From NCBI GenBank assembly GCA_021822115.1, contig JAJZSA010000065.1, positions 1 to 14,465 on the forward strand: a stretch of DNA of 14,465 nt. The letters run 5' to 3'. Both the position numbers and the translations under genes were made by a program. Below are positions 6,991 through 13,588 of the stretch, piece by piece. The DNA is from Pseudomonadota bacterium. Its GTDB lineage: Bacteria > Pseudomonadota > Gammaproteobacteria > Burkholderiales > Gallionellaceae. The stretch's first letter is position 1; the number at the start of each line of letters is the position of its first letter. The notes under the pieces are model-generated. The model saw nothing but the letters and a program-made list of their open reading frames with translations. It had not been told where the DNA came from and searched no databases.

Positions 6991-7004
6991 CTTGCGCGTT
7001 AGCA
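6936..7004 (+). repeat. attC-like recombination site 1 (integron cassette site)
   Basis: The four boxes of a classical attC site are present in order. R'' (CTAAC, 6938-6942) pairs with R' (GTTAG, 6998-7002). L'' (CTCAAGGA, 6949-6956) pairs with L' (TCCTTAG, 6984-6990), leaving one extrahelical base (C6951), the usual polarity mark. The spacers are six and seven bases, as in the aadA-type attC. The predicted cut is between G6998 and T6999. R' (GTTAGCA) departs slightly from GTTRRRY. Confidence 0.82.
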
Positions 7005-7555
7005 CTCAAAAATGTCCTACTATCACGTCATTGCCAAAGTCGGAGCAGAAGAAAGATTCTGCTCATTGTTCACGGACATCAACGTCGAAGAACTGCGTGA
7101 GCGCTTCGTCAAGCCCTATGAAAATGGCACCTCCTTCTTTTCCGGTAACGCGCTGATTTCACCAAATGACTTGCGCTCGATTCAAATAATTCGGACTGAA
7201 CGCCAAAATGAAGTTGAGCGAGACGAAATCAACCGCAAAGATCGCGAAAGCATTGATCGGCTCAATAATTCAAGTTCAAGTGTTTTCATCGTAAGCGTTG
7301 GTGGCGGCTATGAGCCTCAAGACATCGCTGAGGCTGGAGAAGACTGCACCCATACCTTCATTAAAGGGCATCCAGGTTTCAAGGCTAGAAACTGGGAGCC
7401 ATTCATAAAAGTAATAGCTTGGGTTGGCGGCATCGTTGCCACTGTAGTTGCGGCTGGCATAGTCAAGTGGCTTGGCTGGCTATGAACGCCAACTCTTCGG
7501 TCAAGTTCGCCCTTCGGGCTGGGGCTGCGCAAAAGCGTAGCCCCCTACCTCCACG
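6999..7555 (+). mobile_element. Putative integron gene cassette carrying one gene
   Basis: This 557-bp unit runs from the cut point of the first attC-like site to the G of the second site's R' box. It contains one gene in the array direction, starting 13 bases from the left boundary and ending just before the second site, as is normal for a cassette. No integrase or attI site is visible, so this may be a cassette cluster without integrase, or the edge of a larger array now lost. The upstream membrane-protein gene has a site only at its 3' end. Confidence 0.68.
7012..7485 (+). CDS. Small tail-anchored membrane protein of unknown function, cassette-borne
   Basis: The 157-residue protein has three parts. 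Residues 1-60 form a compact alpha/beta-looking domain (MSYYHVIAKV at the start, then FFSGNALISPNDLRSIQI). Residues 61-88 are a highly charged linker (ERQNEVERDEINRKDRES) that could be a coiled coil. Residues 89-125 include SVFIVSVGGGYEPQDIAEAG and a GEDCTHTFIKGHPG motif. A hydrophobic C-terminal helix follows (about 133-154), suggesting a tail anchor with the bulk in the cytoplasm. I cannot assign a family with confidence; the N-terminal domain and the GxPG motif recall small proteins seen in accessory regions. There is no ribosome site before the ATG, which is common in cassettes. It could couple translationally with the upstream frame that ends 21 bases earlier. Confidence 0.75.
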   Translation: MSYYHVIAKVGAEERFCSLFTDINVEELRERFVKPYENGTSFFSGNALISPNDLRSIQIIRTERQNEVERDEINRKDRESIDRLNNSSSSVFIVSVGGGYEPQDIAEAGEDCTHTFIKGHPGFKARNWEPFIKVIAWVGGIVATVVAAGIVKWLGWL

Positions 7556-7561
7556 TTGAAT
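7487..7561 (+). repeat. attC-like recombination site 2
   Basis: R' is GTTGAAT (7555-7561), a perfect GTTRRRY. Its GTTG pairs with CAAC of R'' (7490-7493). L'' (GTCAAG, 7500-7505) pairs with L' (CCTAC, 7544-7548) with one extrahelical base and one mismatch. The centre is a strong hairpin, GGGGCT-GCGC with GCGT-AGCCCC around AAAA (7521-7544). The site begins right after the stop codon of the cassette gene. It is less regular than site 1. Confidence 0.65.
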
Positions 7562-7749
7562 GTGTCCGGCATTGATGCGCCAGCGGAACAAACTTCGATT
7601 CGGCCGGATGGCCGGTAAGGCCGATCAGCAGAACATCCACATTAGGTGCGCTTAGTGAACCAAAGGGGGCAGCATCGCAACTGATTTCATCTTATGCAGT
7701 GCCGCCCATCCCTTGCGATACCATCACATCCTGATCGACCTTCCTTCTT

Positions 7750-8553
7750 TTGCTCCCGATGCGCGATGCGAATAGCAAGCTGAACCCGTTCGACCTGCTG
7801 GCCAGTCTGTTCGTCAGCGGACGCGGGGCGTTCGCGCTGGACGAGGCGGCGTGGCGGGCGGCGCTGGCGTTGCCGGTGTTCGAGGGGTTGCGTGGCGAGG
7901 AGCAGGCGCGCTTGCGTGAATTGGCGCAGGCGCTGCTGGCGGACAAGGCGTTCTCGGGAGCGGGCGGGTTGGAGGTGGATGCGGCGATGGCGACGTTGAT
8001 CGCGGCGCATGCGGCATTGCCGGTGTTGAATCTGGATGTGTCGGCGTATGGCGACTGGCGTGAAGTGGTGGTGTATCCGGGCGAGTTCGTGTACGACGGC
8101 GAGCAGATGGACGAGACGGGCGTGGTGCATCAGGTGCGCCATGTGCGCAGCGGCGAGGCGATGGCGGGCGGGCCGCTGGTGCTGTCCTGGCAGGATGTGG
8201 AATGGTCCGGGCGCGGTGAAGGTTTCAATGTGGTGATCCACGAGTTCGCGCACAAGCTGGATATGCAGAGCGGCAGCGCGAACTGCCGGCCGCCGTTGCA
8301 TACAGGCATGGATGCGGTGCGCTGGGCGGCGGTGTGCCAGGCGGCCTACGAGGACTTCTGTCGCCGGGTGAGCGGAGGGGATGAGACGCAGATCGATCCC
8401 TATGCCAGCGAGAGTCCGGCCGAGTTCTTCGCGGTGCTGTCGGAATATTTCTTCGAGGCGCCGGATGTGCTGCATGCGGACTATCCCGCGGTGTACGGGT
8501 TGCTGGTGCAGTTCTACCGGCAGCAGCCGCTGACGCGCCGGGCGTGGGCCTAG
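7750..8553 (+). CDS. mtfA: MtfA-like zinc-dependent peptidase (M90 family)
   Basis: MtfA is a cytosolic zinc metallopeptidase that in E. coli binds the Mlc repressor and so affects glucose PTS expression. The 267-residue product is the usual length (E. coli 265). It has HEFAH at 164-168 with catalytic E165, preceded by the family segment VVVYPGEFV (107-114). The motif SPAEFFAVLSEYFFE (222-236) holds the probable third zinc ligand, E225. The N-terminal 30 residues are poorly typical and the start is unclear: the first in-frame start is TTG at 7750, then ATG at 7759, and neither has a ribosome site. An in-frame stop lies at 7732. The gene sits directly right of the accessory block, so its original 5' end may have been altered. 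Codon use is again GC-rich. Confidence 0.88.
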   Translation: MLPMRDANSKLNPFDLLASLFVSGRGAFALDEAAWRAALALPVFEGLRGEEQARLRELAQALLADKAFSGAGGLEVDAAMATLIAAHAALPVLNLDVSAYGDWREVVVYPGEFVYDGEQMDETGVVHQVRHVRSGEAMAGGPLVLSWQDVEWSGRGEGFNVVIHEFAHKLDMQSGSANCRPPLHTGMDAVRWAAVCQAAYEDFCRRVSGGDETQIDPYASESPAEFFAVLSEYFFEAPDVLHADYPAVYGLLVQFYRQQPLTRRAWA

Positions 8554-8607
8554 CTTTTACGATCCTTCCCTTACTATTGCAGGCGTCCTTATGTCATCCG
8601 CCCGCAG

Positions 8608-8910
8608 CGCTATGCTGAACTGGCTGCGGCGCTCACCCATTTCCGCGACGAGCGCGATTCCATGATCCGCAAGATTCGGCGGTAGCTTTGTCCATCAAGG
8701 CGGCGGAGTTATTGGAATGTGGCGCATGGCGAGGCGGGTACGGCGGGGGTGACGGAGGAACAGGCCGACGGGCTGGCCTAAGCATTGCTGCTGGCGGAGC
8801 ATTACAAGTTGGATGTGAAGCAGGTGGTGCTGGAGAAGACCGCCAAGAACGCGCAGAGGTATCGGGTACACCGGGCGCGCGGCAACGCGAAGCAATATAC
8901 CGAGCTTTAG
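8608..8910 (+). pseudogene. Decayed MazG-family nucleotide pyrophosphohydrolase gene
   Basis: Pieces of a MazG/dCTP-pyrophosphatase-like protein follow one another in changing frames. YAELAAALTHFRDERD is at 8611-8658. FHDPQDSAVALSIKAAELLE is in another frame from 8658. HGEAGTAGVTEEQADGLA comes in a third frame, then a TAA stop (8779-8781), then LLLAEHYKLDVKQVVLEKT and NAQRYRVHRARGNAKQYTEL to the TAG at 8908-8910. Small deletions removed the W-x-Q after RDERD, the helix after ELLE, and the second metal-binding EVADV-type segment. A usually conserved E of SIEAAELLE is K. The product cannot be functional. The last bases overlap flgN tail to tail. Confidence 0.85.
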
Positions 8911-9374
8911 CCGCTACCCAGTGTGCGGCCGCTGGTGGGCAGGTCGGCCTTGCCTTTTGCGCTGTACAGGCCGCTGGCTTGTTCGGACGAGCCGAGCAGG
9001 GCTTGCAGGGCTTGCTGGTTGTAGCGCATGCGGACCTGGATGAGGCTGCCGTTGGTGTGATTGATCTGTTGGGCTTCCTGGCCGAGACGCTGGATGGCGT
9101 TCCAGGTTGTGAGGCCGGTTGGGGCGTGCTGGCGCAGCCAGCTTTCCACGCGACCGGGTTCGGCCGGGATGCTTTGGGCGCGCTGTCTGGCGCGCGCGCC
9201 GAGGGTTTCGGCGGCTTGCACCTTCTGCGGCGCCAGGTCGAGCAGGGGTTCGGCGTCGGATGAGACCAGGATCTGTTGCTCGCGCTTGAGCAGGGCGACG
9301 AATGCTTCCAGCGCCGCCTGTTCTTCTTGCAGGCGCTTGAGGATGTCGGGGACGTCGATGCCGGTCTGGTTCAA
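8907..9374 (-). CDS. flgN: Flagellar export chaperone FlgN
   Basis: FlgN is the cytosolic chaperone for the hook-filament junction proteins FlgK and FlgL. The 155-residue product is largely helical with a heptad-like N-terminal half (ILKRLQEEQAALEAFVALLK). It ends with the family-type RMRYNQQALQALLGSSEQ (about 118-135), where substrate binding resides in characterised FlgN. The start is TTG at 9374-9372; its four bases TTGA overlap the flgM stop, so translation is coupled and there is no good ribosome site. No in-frame ATG exists nearby. The 3' end overlaps the mazG remnant by a few bases, tail to tail. Identification rests on its position and the C-terminal motif. Confidence 0.9.
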   Translation of the reverse strand: MNQTGIDVPDILKRLQEEQAALEAFVALLKREQQILVSSDAEPLLDLAPQKVQAAETLGARARQRAQSIPAEPGRVESWLRQHAPTGLTTWNAIQRLGQEAQQINHTNGSLIQVRMRYNQQALQALLGSSEQASGLYSAKGKADLPTSGRTLGSG

Positions 9375-9682
9375 CGCTGGCTCGCGGTGATCAGGTCGCT
9401 CACGCTCTTGATCAGGCTGTCGGCGATAGCGCCGGCATTGACCTGGAAGCGGCCTTCGCTGATGGCTTGCTTGATCTCGGCCACTTTCTTGCTATCCACG
9501 GCGGAGCTGCTGGCGACGCTGCTCTCCAGGCTGCGCAACTGGGCAGTGGTGGTACCCAGGCTGACGCTGGTGCCGGCGATATCCGGTGTGGCCGGACGGT
9601 TGGCGTTGCCGCGCGCGGCCGGGGTGCGGGTGGTGGCTTCCCCGACACTGCTGGTGAGCGGCTTGCTATTGTCGATCTTCAT
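9371..9682 (-). CDS. flgM: Anti-sigma-28 factor FlgM
   Basis: FlgM holds sigma-28 (FliA) inactive until the hook-basal body is finished, then leaves the cell through the flagellar export channel. The 103 residues include the usual low-complexity N-terminal export and unfolded part (MKIDNSKPL start) and the sigma-binding C-terminal region from about residue 66: KVAEIKQAISEGRFQV, then IADSLIKS. A GGAG sits at normal distance before the ATG. A sigma-28 promoter lies about 37-63 bases upstream of the ATG, so flgM and flgN can be transcribed late on their own as well as from flgA. Confidence 0.95.
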   Translation of the reverse strand: MKIDNSKPLTSSVGEATTRTPAARGNANRPATPDIAGTSVSLGTTTAQLRSLESSVASSSAVDSKKVAEIKQAISEGRFQVNAGAIADSLIKSVSDLITASQR

Positions 9683-9718
9683 GGCTGGACTCCAACTTTT
9701 CTGGTTCGATTGTCAGCT

Positions 9719-9745
9719 CTATCGGAAGCTTTAGGGAAAACTTTA
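9719..9745 (-). promoter_or_regulatory. Sigma-28 (FliA) promoter for flgM-flgN
   Basis: Read on the minus strand: TAAAGTTT (9745-9738), 11 bases, TCCGATAG (9726-9719). The -35 box is perfect and the -10 box matches 6 of 8 bases of GCCGATAA, at the canonical spacing. The transcript would start near 9712, about 30 bases before the flgM ATG. This is the known class III control of flgM in other bacteria. Confidence 0.85.
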
Positions 9746-9764
9746 GCCCGATCTGCAAATTTTT

Positions 9765-10454
9765 TCATGGTTGCACCTCGGCCGAGCCGTCCGCCGCGGT
9801 GCGTGCGGTGATGACCTGCGCCGAGGCGGTGCGGATGCGCACCATATCGCCTTCTCCCGCGTCATTCAATGCCCGGCCTTCCTGGCTCACCGTGAAGCCT
9901 TTGCCGCGTGCGCGCAGGGTGACGGTCTGACCCTGGCGGATCAGCAGCGGCGGGCGCAACATGTCCTGACGCAGCACCTGCCCGGCGCCGATGGCGAATT
10001 TGAGCGTCTTGCCGATGGCCTGATCCGGCGCGGTGAGCAGTCCGGGGCGGTCCAGTTCGCCGCGTTGCAGGCTGAAATCGCCTGTGCCAAGCACGGTACC
10101 TTGCGACAACGGGCGGTTGGCCACCAGCAGGTCCAGCGTCACGCGGATCTCGGTCTGTACGAACAGGCTCCAGACTGACGGGGCATCGCAGCGCACGCCG
10201 ATGGTGGTCTTGCCGATGGTCTGGGCGCCGGCCGGCAGGTAAGCCTGCAAACGGTCGCATTGCGGCAGTGCCAGGCGGGGATCGATGTCGGCCACACTCA
10301 CGCGTACCTCGCCGGGCAGCGCTTGGGCTTGTTGCCGGGCATAGGTCAGCGCTGCGGCGCGGATGGCGGCATGGTCCTGTTGCGGCACGGCTTGCGCCGG
10401 GCTGCCCCACAGGCTGCCGAGCAACAACAGGGTAGAGACCAGACTTTTATCCAT
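9765..10454 (-). CDS. flgA: Flagellar P-ring assembly chaperone FlgA
   Basis: FlgA is a periplasmic chaperone needed to assemble FlgI into the P-ring around the rod. The 229-residue precursor has a signal peptide (hydrophobic core about 5-16, cleavage after AQA at 20-22). C66 and C89 are placed to form a disulfide in the N-terminal domain. A SAF-type domain follows from about residue 107 (LDLLVANRPLSQGTVL), and the C-terminal barrel has LIRQGQTVTLRARGKGF. The stop overlaps a possible small reading frame by ATGA. No strong ribosome site is seen before the ATG. It is divergent from flgB with a 143-bp gap, the usual flagellar arrangement. Confidence 0.95.
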   Translation of the reverse strand: MDKSLVSTLLLLGSLWGSPAQAVPQQDHAAIRAAALTYARQQAQALPGEVRVSVADIDPRLALPQCDRLQAYLPAGAQTIGKTTIGVRCDAPSVWSLFVQTEIRVTLDLLVANRPLSQGTVLGTGDFSLQRGELDRPGLLTAPDQAIGKTLKFAIGAGQVLRQDMLRPPLLIRQGQTVTLRARGKGFTVSQEGRALNDAGEGDMVRIRTASAQVITARTAADGSAEVQP

Positions 10455-10597
10455 GGCCGGTATTGTGCCGGGGGCGGGACCGGGCCATGGGAAGAAATGA
10501 AGCGGAATTCTGCCTTTAATCGCCCGATTGGCTGGACAAGGCGGCGACTAGTATGCGAGCCATCACAAAAGTAGTCGGGAAAGGCAGGGTGCTCATC

Positions 10598-11002
10598 ATG
10601 GGCGGCAGAATAGACGAGATGTTCCAGTTCCATCAAGCGGCGCTGAACTTGCGCGCTGCGCGCCAGGAACTGATCGCTTCCAATATCGCCAATGCGGATA
10701 CGCCGAACTACAAGGCCAAGGATGTCGATTTCGCCAGTGCGCTGAAGGGCGCGCTGAGTGGCAATCCGGCCAGCTTGCCGCTGGAACGTACGGCTGCCAA
10801 CCATCTGTCCGGCAACAGCGGGGAGACGGTGATGGGGGCGCCGGTGCAATATCGGGTGCCATTGCAGCCGAGCGCGGACGGCAACACCGTGGATATGGAT
10901 GTGGAGCGTGCGCAGTTCGCCGACAACGCGATGCGTTATGAAGCCAGCGTGCGCTTCGTCAGCGGCAAGGCCAAGGATGTGTTGGCCGCGTTACAGAACT
11001 AG
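10598..11002 (+). CDS. flgB: Flagellar proximal rod protein FlgB
   Basis: FlgB forms part of the proximal rod of the basal body. I start at ATG 10598, giving 134 residues (E. coli 138) that begin MGGRIDEMFQFHQAALNLRA, in register with other FlgB proteins. The frame is open upstream to an ATG at 10553, but that extension has no family likeness. AGGGTG before the ATG can serve as ribosome site. The signature SNIANADTPNYKAKD lies at residues 28-42, and the C-terminal amphipathic helix (FADNAMRYEASVRFV) is typical. It is the first gene of flgBCDEFG. No convincing promoter was found in the gap to flgA. Confidence 0.96.
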   Translation: MGGRIDEMFQFHQAALNLRAARQELIASNIANADTPNYKAKDVDFASALKGALSGNPASLPLERTAANHLSGNSGETVMGAPVQYRVPLQPSADGNTVDMDVERAQFADNAMRYEASVRFVSGKAKDVLAALQN

Positions 11003-11014
11003 GAGGGCTGAGTC

Positions 11015-11419
11015 ATGTCATTGACCAACATCTTCAATATCGCCGGCTCCGCCATGTCGGCACAGGCGCAACGGCTGAACGTGGTGGCCAGCAACCTGGC
11101 CAACGTGGATAGCACCACCGGGCCGGACGGCAAGCCGTACAAGGCCAAGCAGGTGGTGTTCGAGACCACGCAGCAGGCCGGACAGGTGGGCGCCGGGGTC
11201 AAGGTGGCTGCGGTGGTGGAGGATAATTCTCCCATGCGCAAGGTATATGATCCCAAGCATCCGATGGCGGACCAGCAGGGTTATGTGACCTTGCCCAACG
11301 TGAATCCGGTGGACGAGATGGTGAACATGATCTCGGCTTCGCGTTCGTACCAGAACAACGTGGATGTGTTGAACACTTCCAAGTCCATGCTGATGAAGAC
11401 CCTCACCATCGGCCAATGA
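11015..11419 (+). CDS. flgC: Flagellar proximal rod protein FlgC
   Basis: FlgC is a rod component of the basal body, exported by the flagellar type III system. Its 134 residues equal the E. coli length. The N-terminal rod signature [19 protein letters not shown] lies at 25-43, and the C-terminal segment [18 protein letters not shown] near 99-116 is the D0 helix. An AGGAGG ribosome site overlaps the flgB stop (11001-11006), with 12 bases between genes, so it is cotranscribed. Confidence 0.97.
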   Translation: MSLTNIFNIAGSAMSAQAQRLNVVASNLANVDSTTGPDGKPYKAKQVVFETTQQAGQVGAGVKVAAVVEDNSPMRKVYDPKHPMADQQGYVTLPNVNPVDEMVNMISASRSYQNNVDVLNTSKSMLMKTLTIGQ

Positions 11420-11430
11420 GGAGATAGACC

Positions 11431-12090
11431 ATGGTTAATTCCGTACAAGGCAGCACCGCAGCCGCATCGACCCAGGCGACCACCCCGACCAATTCGCAGG
11501 TCGGCGCGACGCAGGATCGTTTCCTGACCCTGCTGGTGGCGCAGATGAAGAACCAGGACCCGCTCAATCCGCTGGATAACGCACAGGTCACTTCGCAGAT
11601 GGCGCAGCTGTCCACGGTGACTGGCATCGACAAACTGAACTCCACGGTGCAGGCCTTGAGCAGCAGTATGCTGGCCAGCCAGTCGCTGCAGGCGGTGTCC
11701 ATGATCGGCCACGTGGCATTGACCGACGGCGACAGCATGGACCTGACCAAGGGTAAGTCCTATGGCGGCTTCGAGCTGACGCAACCGGCGGACAAGGTGA
11801 CGGTCACCATCAGCGATGCCAAGGGCAACGTGGTGCGCACCCTCAATCTGGGTGCGCAGGATGTCGGCGCCACCGACTTCGCCTGGGATGGCAGCACCGA
11901 TACCGCCGGCACTGCGGCGGACGGCGCCTATACCTTCAGCGTCAAGGCTGAGCTGTCCGGCAAGAAGATCGATGCCACCCCCTTGGCCTATGGTCTGGTC
12001 AACAGTGTGGCGCAATCGAGCAGCGGCGTCTCCATCAATATCGGCAACCTGGGCGACTTCAGCCTGAGTGCCATCCGTAAAGTCTTGTAA
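11431..12090 (+). CDS. flgD: Flagellar hook capping protein FlgD
   Basis: FlgD caps the growing hook and lets FlgE subunits fold into place. The 219-residue product has the family signature FLTLLVAQMKNQDPLNPLDN at 31-50, preceded by a polar export region. A FlgD Ig-like/TUDOR region runs from about residue 95 to the end, with VTVTISDAKGNVVRTLNLG at 123-141 and AYTFSVKA. The start follows GAGGAGATAG, 11 bases after flgC. No anomaly is seen. Confidence 0.96.
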   Translation: MVNSVQGSTAAASTQATTPTNSQVGATQDRFLTLLVAQMKNQDPLNPLDNAQVTSQMAQLSTVTGIDKLNSTVQALSSSMLASQSLQAVSMIGHVALTDGDSMDLTKGKSYGGFELTQPADKVTVTISDAKGNVVRTLNLGAQDVGATDFAWDGSTDTAGTAADGAYTFSVKAELSGKKIDATPLAYGLVNSVAQSSSGVSINIGNLGDFSLSAIRKVL

Positions 12091-12102
12091 AAGGAGGTTG
12101 TC

Positions 12103-13542
12103 ATGGGTTTCCAGCAAGGTTTGAGCGGCCTGAATGCATCGGCCAAGCACCTCGATACGATCGGTAACAACGTCGCCAATGCCAATACCGTCGGCTTCAA
12201 GCAATCGCAAGCCATGTTCGCGGACCTGTATGCGACCTCGCTGGCCGGTTCCGGCGCGGTGCAGGTGGGTACCGGCGTGAAGGTGTCTACCATCGCCCAG
12301 CAGTTCACGCAGGGCAACATCACCAACACTTCGAACAGCATGGACATCGCCATCAGCGGACAGGGCTTCTTCCGCATGGTGGATCAGAACGGCGCCATCA
12401 CCTATACGCGCAACGGCCAGTTCCAGCTGGACAAGAGTGGCAACATTGTCAACAGCCAAGGTTTCAAGTTGTCTGGTTATCCGGCGACCAACGGGGTGAT
12501 CAGTGCGGCGCAGCCAGTGCCGATCCAGATCAATGCAGCCGACCTGACTCCCAAGGCGACTGCTAACGTCACCATGGGGCTGAACCTCGATTCGCGCATG
12601 GCATTGCCGACCATCACGCCGTTCGATCCCAACAATCCGCAGAGCTACAACAGCTCGACCTCGCTGACGGTGTATGACAGCCAGGGCTCTAGTCATGTGG
12701 CGGCGCTGTATTTCGCCAAGACCGGTCCCAATGCCTGGAACTCTTATCTCACGGTGGACGGCAACAAGGTGCCGGCGGCCGGTACCGCGCTGACCGCGAT
12801 GACCTTCAACACCAACGGTGTGTTGACTTCGCCTACCTTGCCGGTGACGTCGGCTTCCTTCAATCCGGTGCCGGCACCGATCTCGGCGGTGGGCGCTTCG
12901 GTGGCCGCCGGCGGCACGCTGATCAGTGGTCCCGCTACGGCAAGTCTGCTGGTCGGGGCGACCGTGACCGGTGGTGACCTGCCGGCTGGTACCACCATCA
13001 CCGCCATCAACAGTGCCAACAGCTTCACCGTGTCCGCCCCCAGCCCGGCCGGTTTCGCGGCGACCACGCTGACCGTGGTCAATCCGGCCAGTGCGGGCGC
13101 GCAGACCATCAATTTCGATTTCACCGGCACCTCGCAGTTCGGCGGCAACTTCGGTGTGAACACCACGACGCAGGACGGCTTCACTTCCGGCCGTCTGAGC
13201 GGCTTCACCACCAGCCCGGACGGCACCATCCTCGGTCGCTACACCAACGGCCAGTCGCGCGCGCTGGGACAGGTGGTGCTGGCTAACTTCACCAGCCCGC
13301 AGGGCTTGCAGCCGCTGGGTAACAATGCCTGGGCGGAGACCGCCAGTTCGGGTGGGCCGCTAGTCGGTACACCAGGCTCAAGCAGCCTGGGCGTGTTGCA
13401 ATCGTCGGCGGTGGAAGATTCCAACGTGGACCTGACTGCCGAGCTGGTGAACATGATCACCGCGCAACGCGTGTACCAGGCCAATGCGCAGACCATCAAG
13501 ACACAGGACCAGGTGTTGCAGACGCTGGTGAACCTGCGCTAA
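12103..13542 (+). CDS. flgE: Flagellar hook protein FlgE, with an extra surface domain
   Basis: FlgE polymerises into the curved hook. The product has 479 residues, longer than E. coli FlgE (402). The N-terminal core has LSGLNASAKHLDTIGNNVAN (7-26) and NTVGFKQS. The middle has ISGQGFFRM (84-92) and YTRNGQFQLD. The C-terminal core ends with ELVNMITAQRVYQANAQ (about 447-463), as usual for D0/D1. Residues about 253-332 look like an inserted beta-rich piece with valine, glycine, serine and threonine repeats (LVGATVTGGDLPAGTTITA). The ribosome site AAAAGGAGG is near perfect. Confidence 0.97.
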   Translation: MGFQQGLSGLNASAKHLDTIGNNVANANTVGFKQSQAMFADLYATSLAGSGAVQVGTGVKVSTIAQQFTQGNITNTSNSMDIAISGQGFFRMVDQNGAITYTRNGQFQLDKSGNIVNSQGFKLSGYPATNGVISAAQPVPIQINAADLTPKATANVTMGLNLDSRMALPTITPFDPNNPQSYNSSTSLTVYDSQGSSHVAALYFAKTGPNAWNSYLTVDGNKVPAAGTALTAMTFNTNGVLTSPTLPVTSASFNPVPAPISAVGASVAAGGTLISGPATASLLVGATVTGGDLPAGTTITAINSANSFTVSAPSPAGFAATTLTVVNPASAGAQTINFDFTGTSQFGGNFGVNTTTQDGFTSGRLSGFTTSPDGTILGRYTNGQSRALGQVVLANFTSPQGLQPLGNNAWAETASSGGPLVGTPGSSSLGVLQSSAVEDSNVDLTAELVNMITAQRVYQANAQTIKTQDQVLQTLVNLR

Positions 13543-13588
13543 TTCTGAAAGTTAGGATTCAGGAACTGGGGATCAGGGGGAGGATGAG

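Noticed and set aside
5811..7561. CRISPR array, tRNA or rRNA genes, insertion sequence or integrase in the accessory block
   Set aside because: No regularly spaced repeats, no cloverleaf with a conserved T-loop, and no transposase or tyrosine recombinase reading frame were found.
7585..7632. Possible third attC site
   Set aside because: ATTCGGCC (7598-7605) and GGCCGAT (7619-7625) pair like L''/L' with one extra base, but the position where R' should lie reads GAACATC instead of GTT, so the cut site is missing. It may be a ruined site but cannot be supported.
10520..10555. Weak sigma-54-like (TGGCTGGACAAGGCG) or sigma-70-like (TTGGCT...TAGTAT) promoter before flgB
   Set aside because: Both miss key bases or the usual spacing. 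A promoter must exist in the flgA-flgB gap, but I cannot place it.
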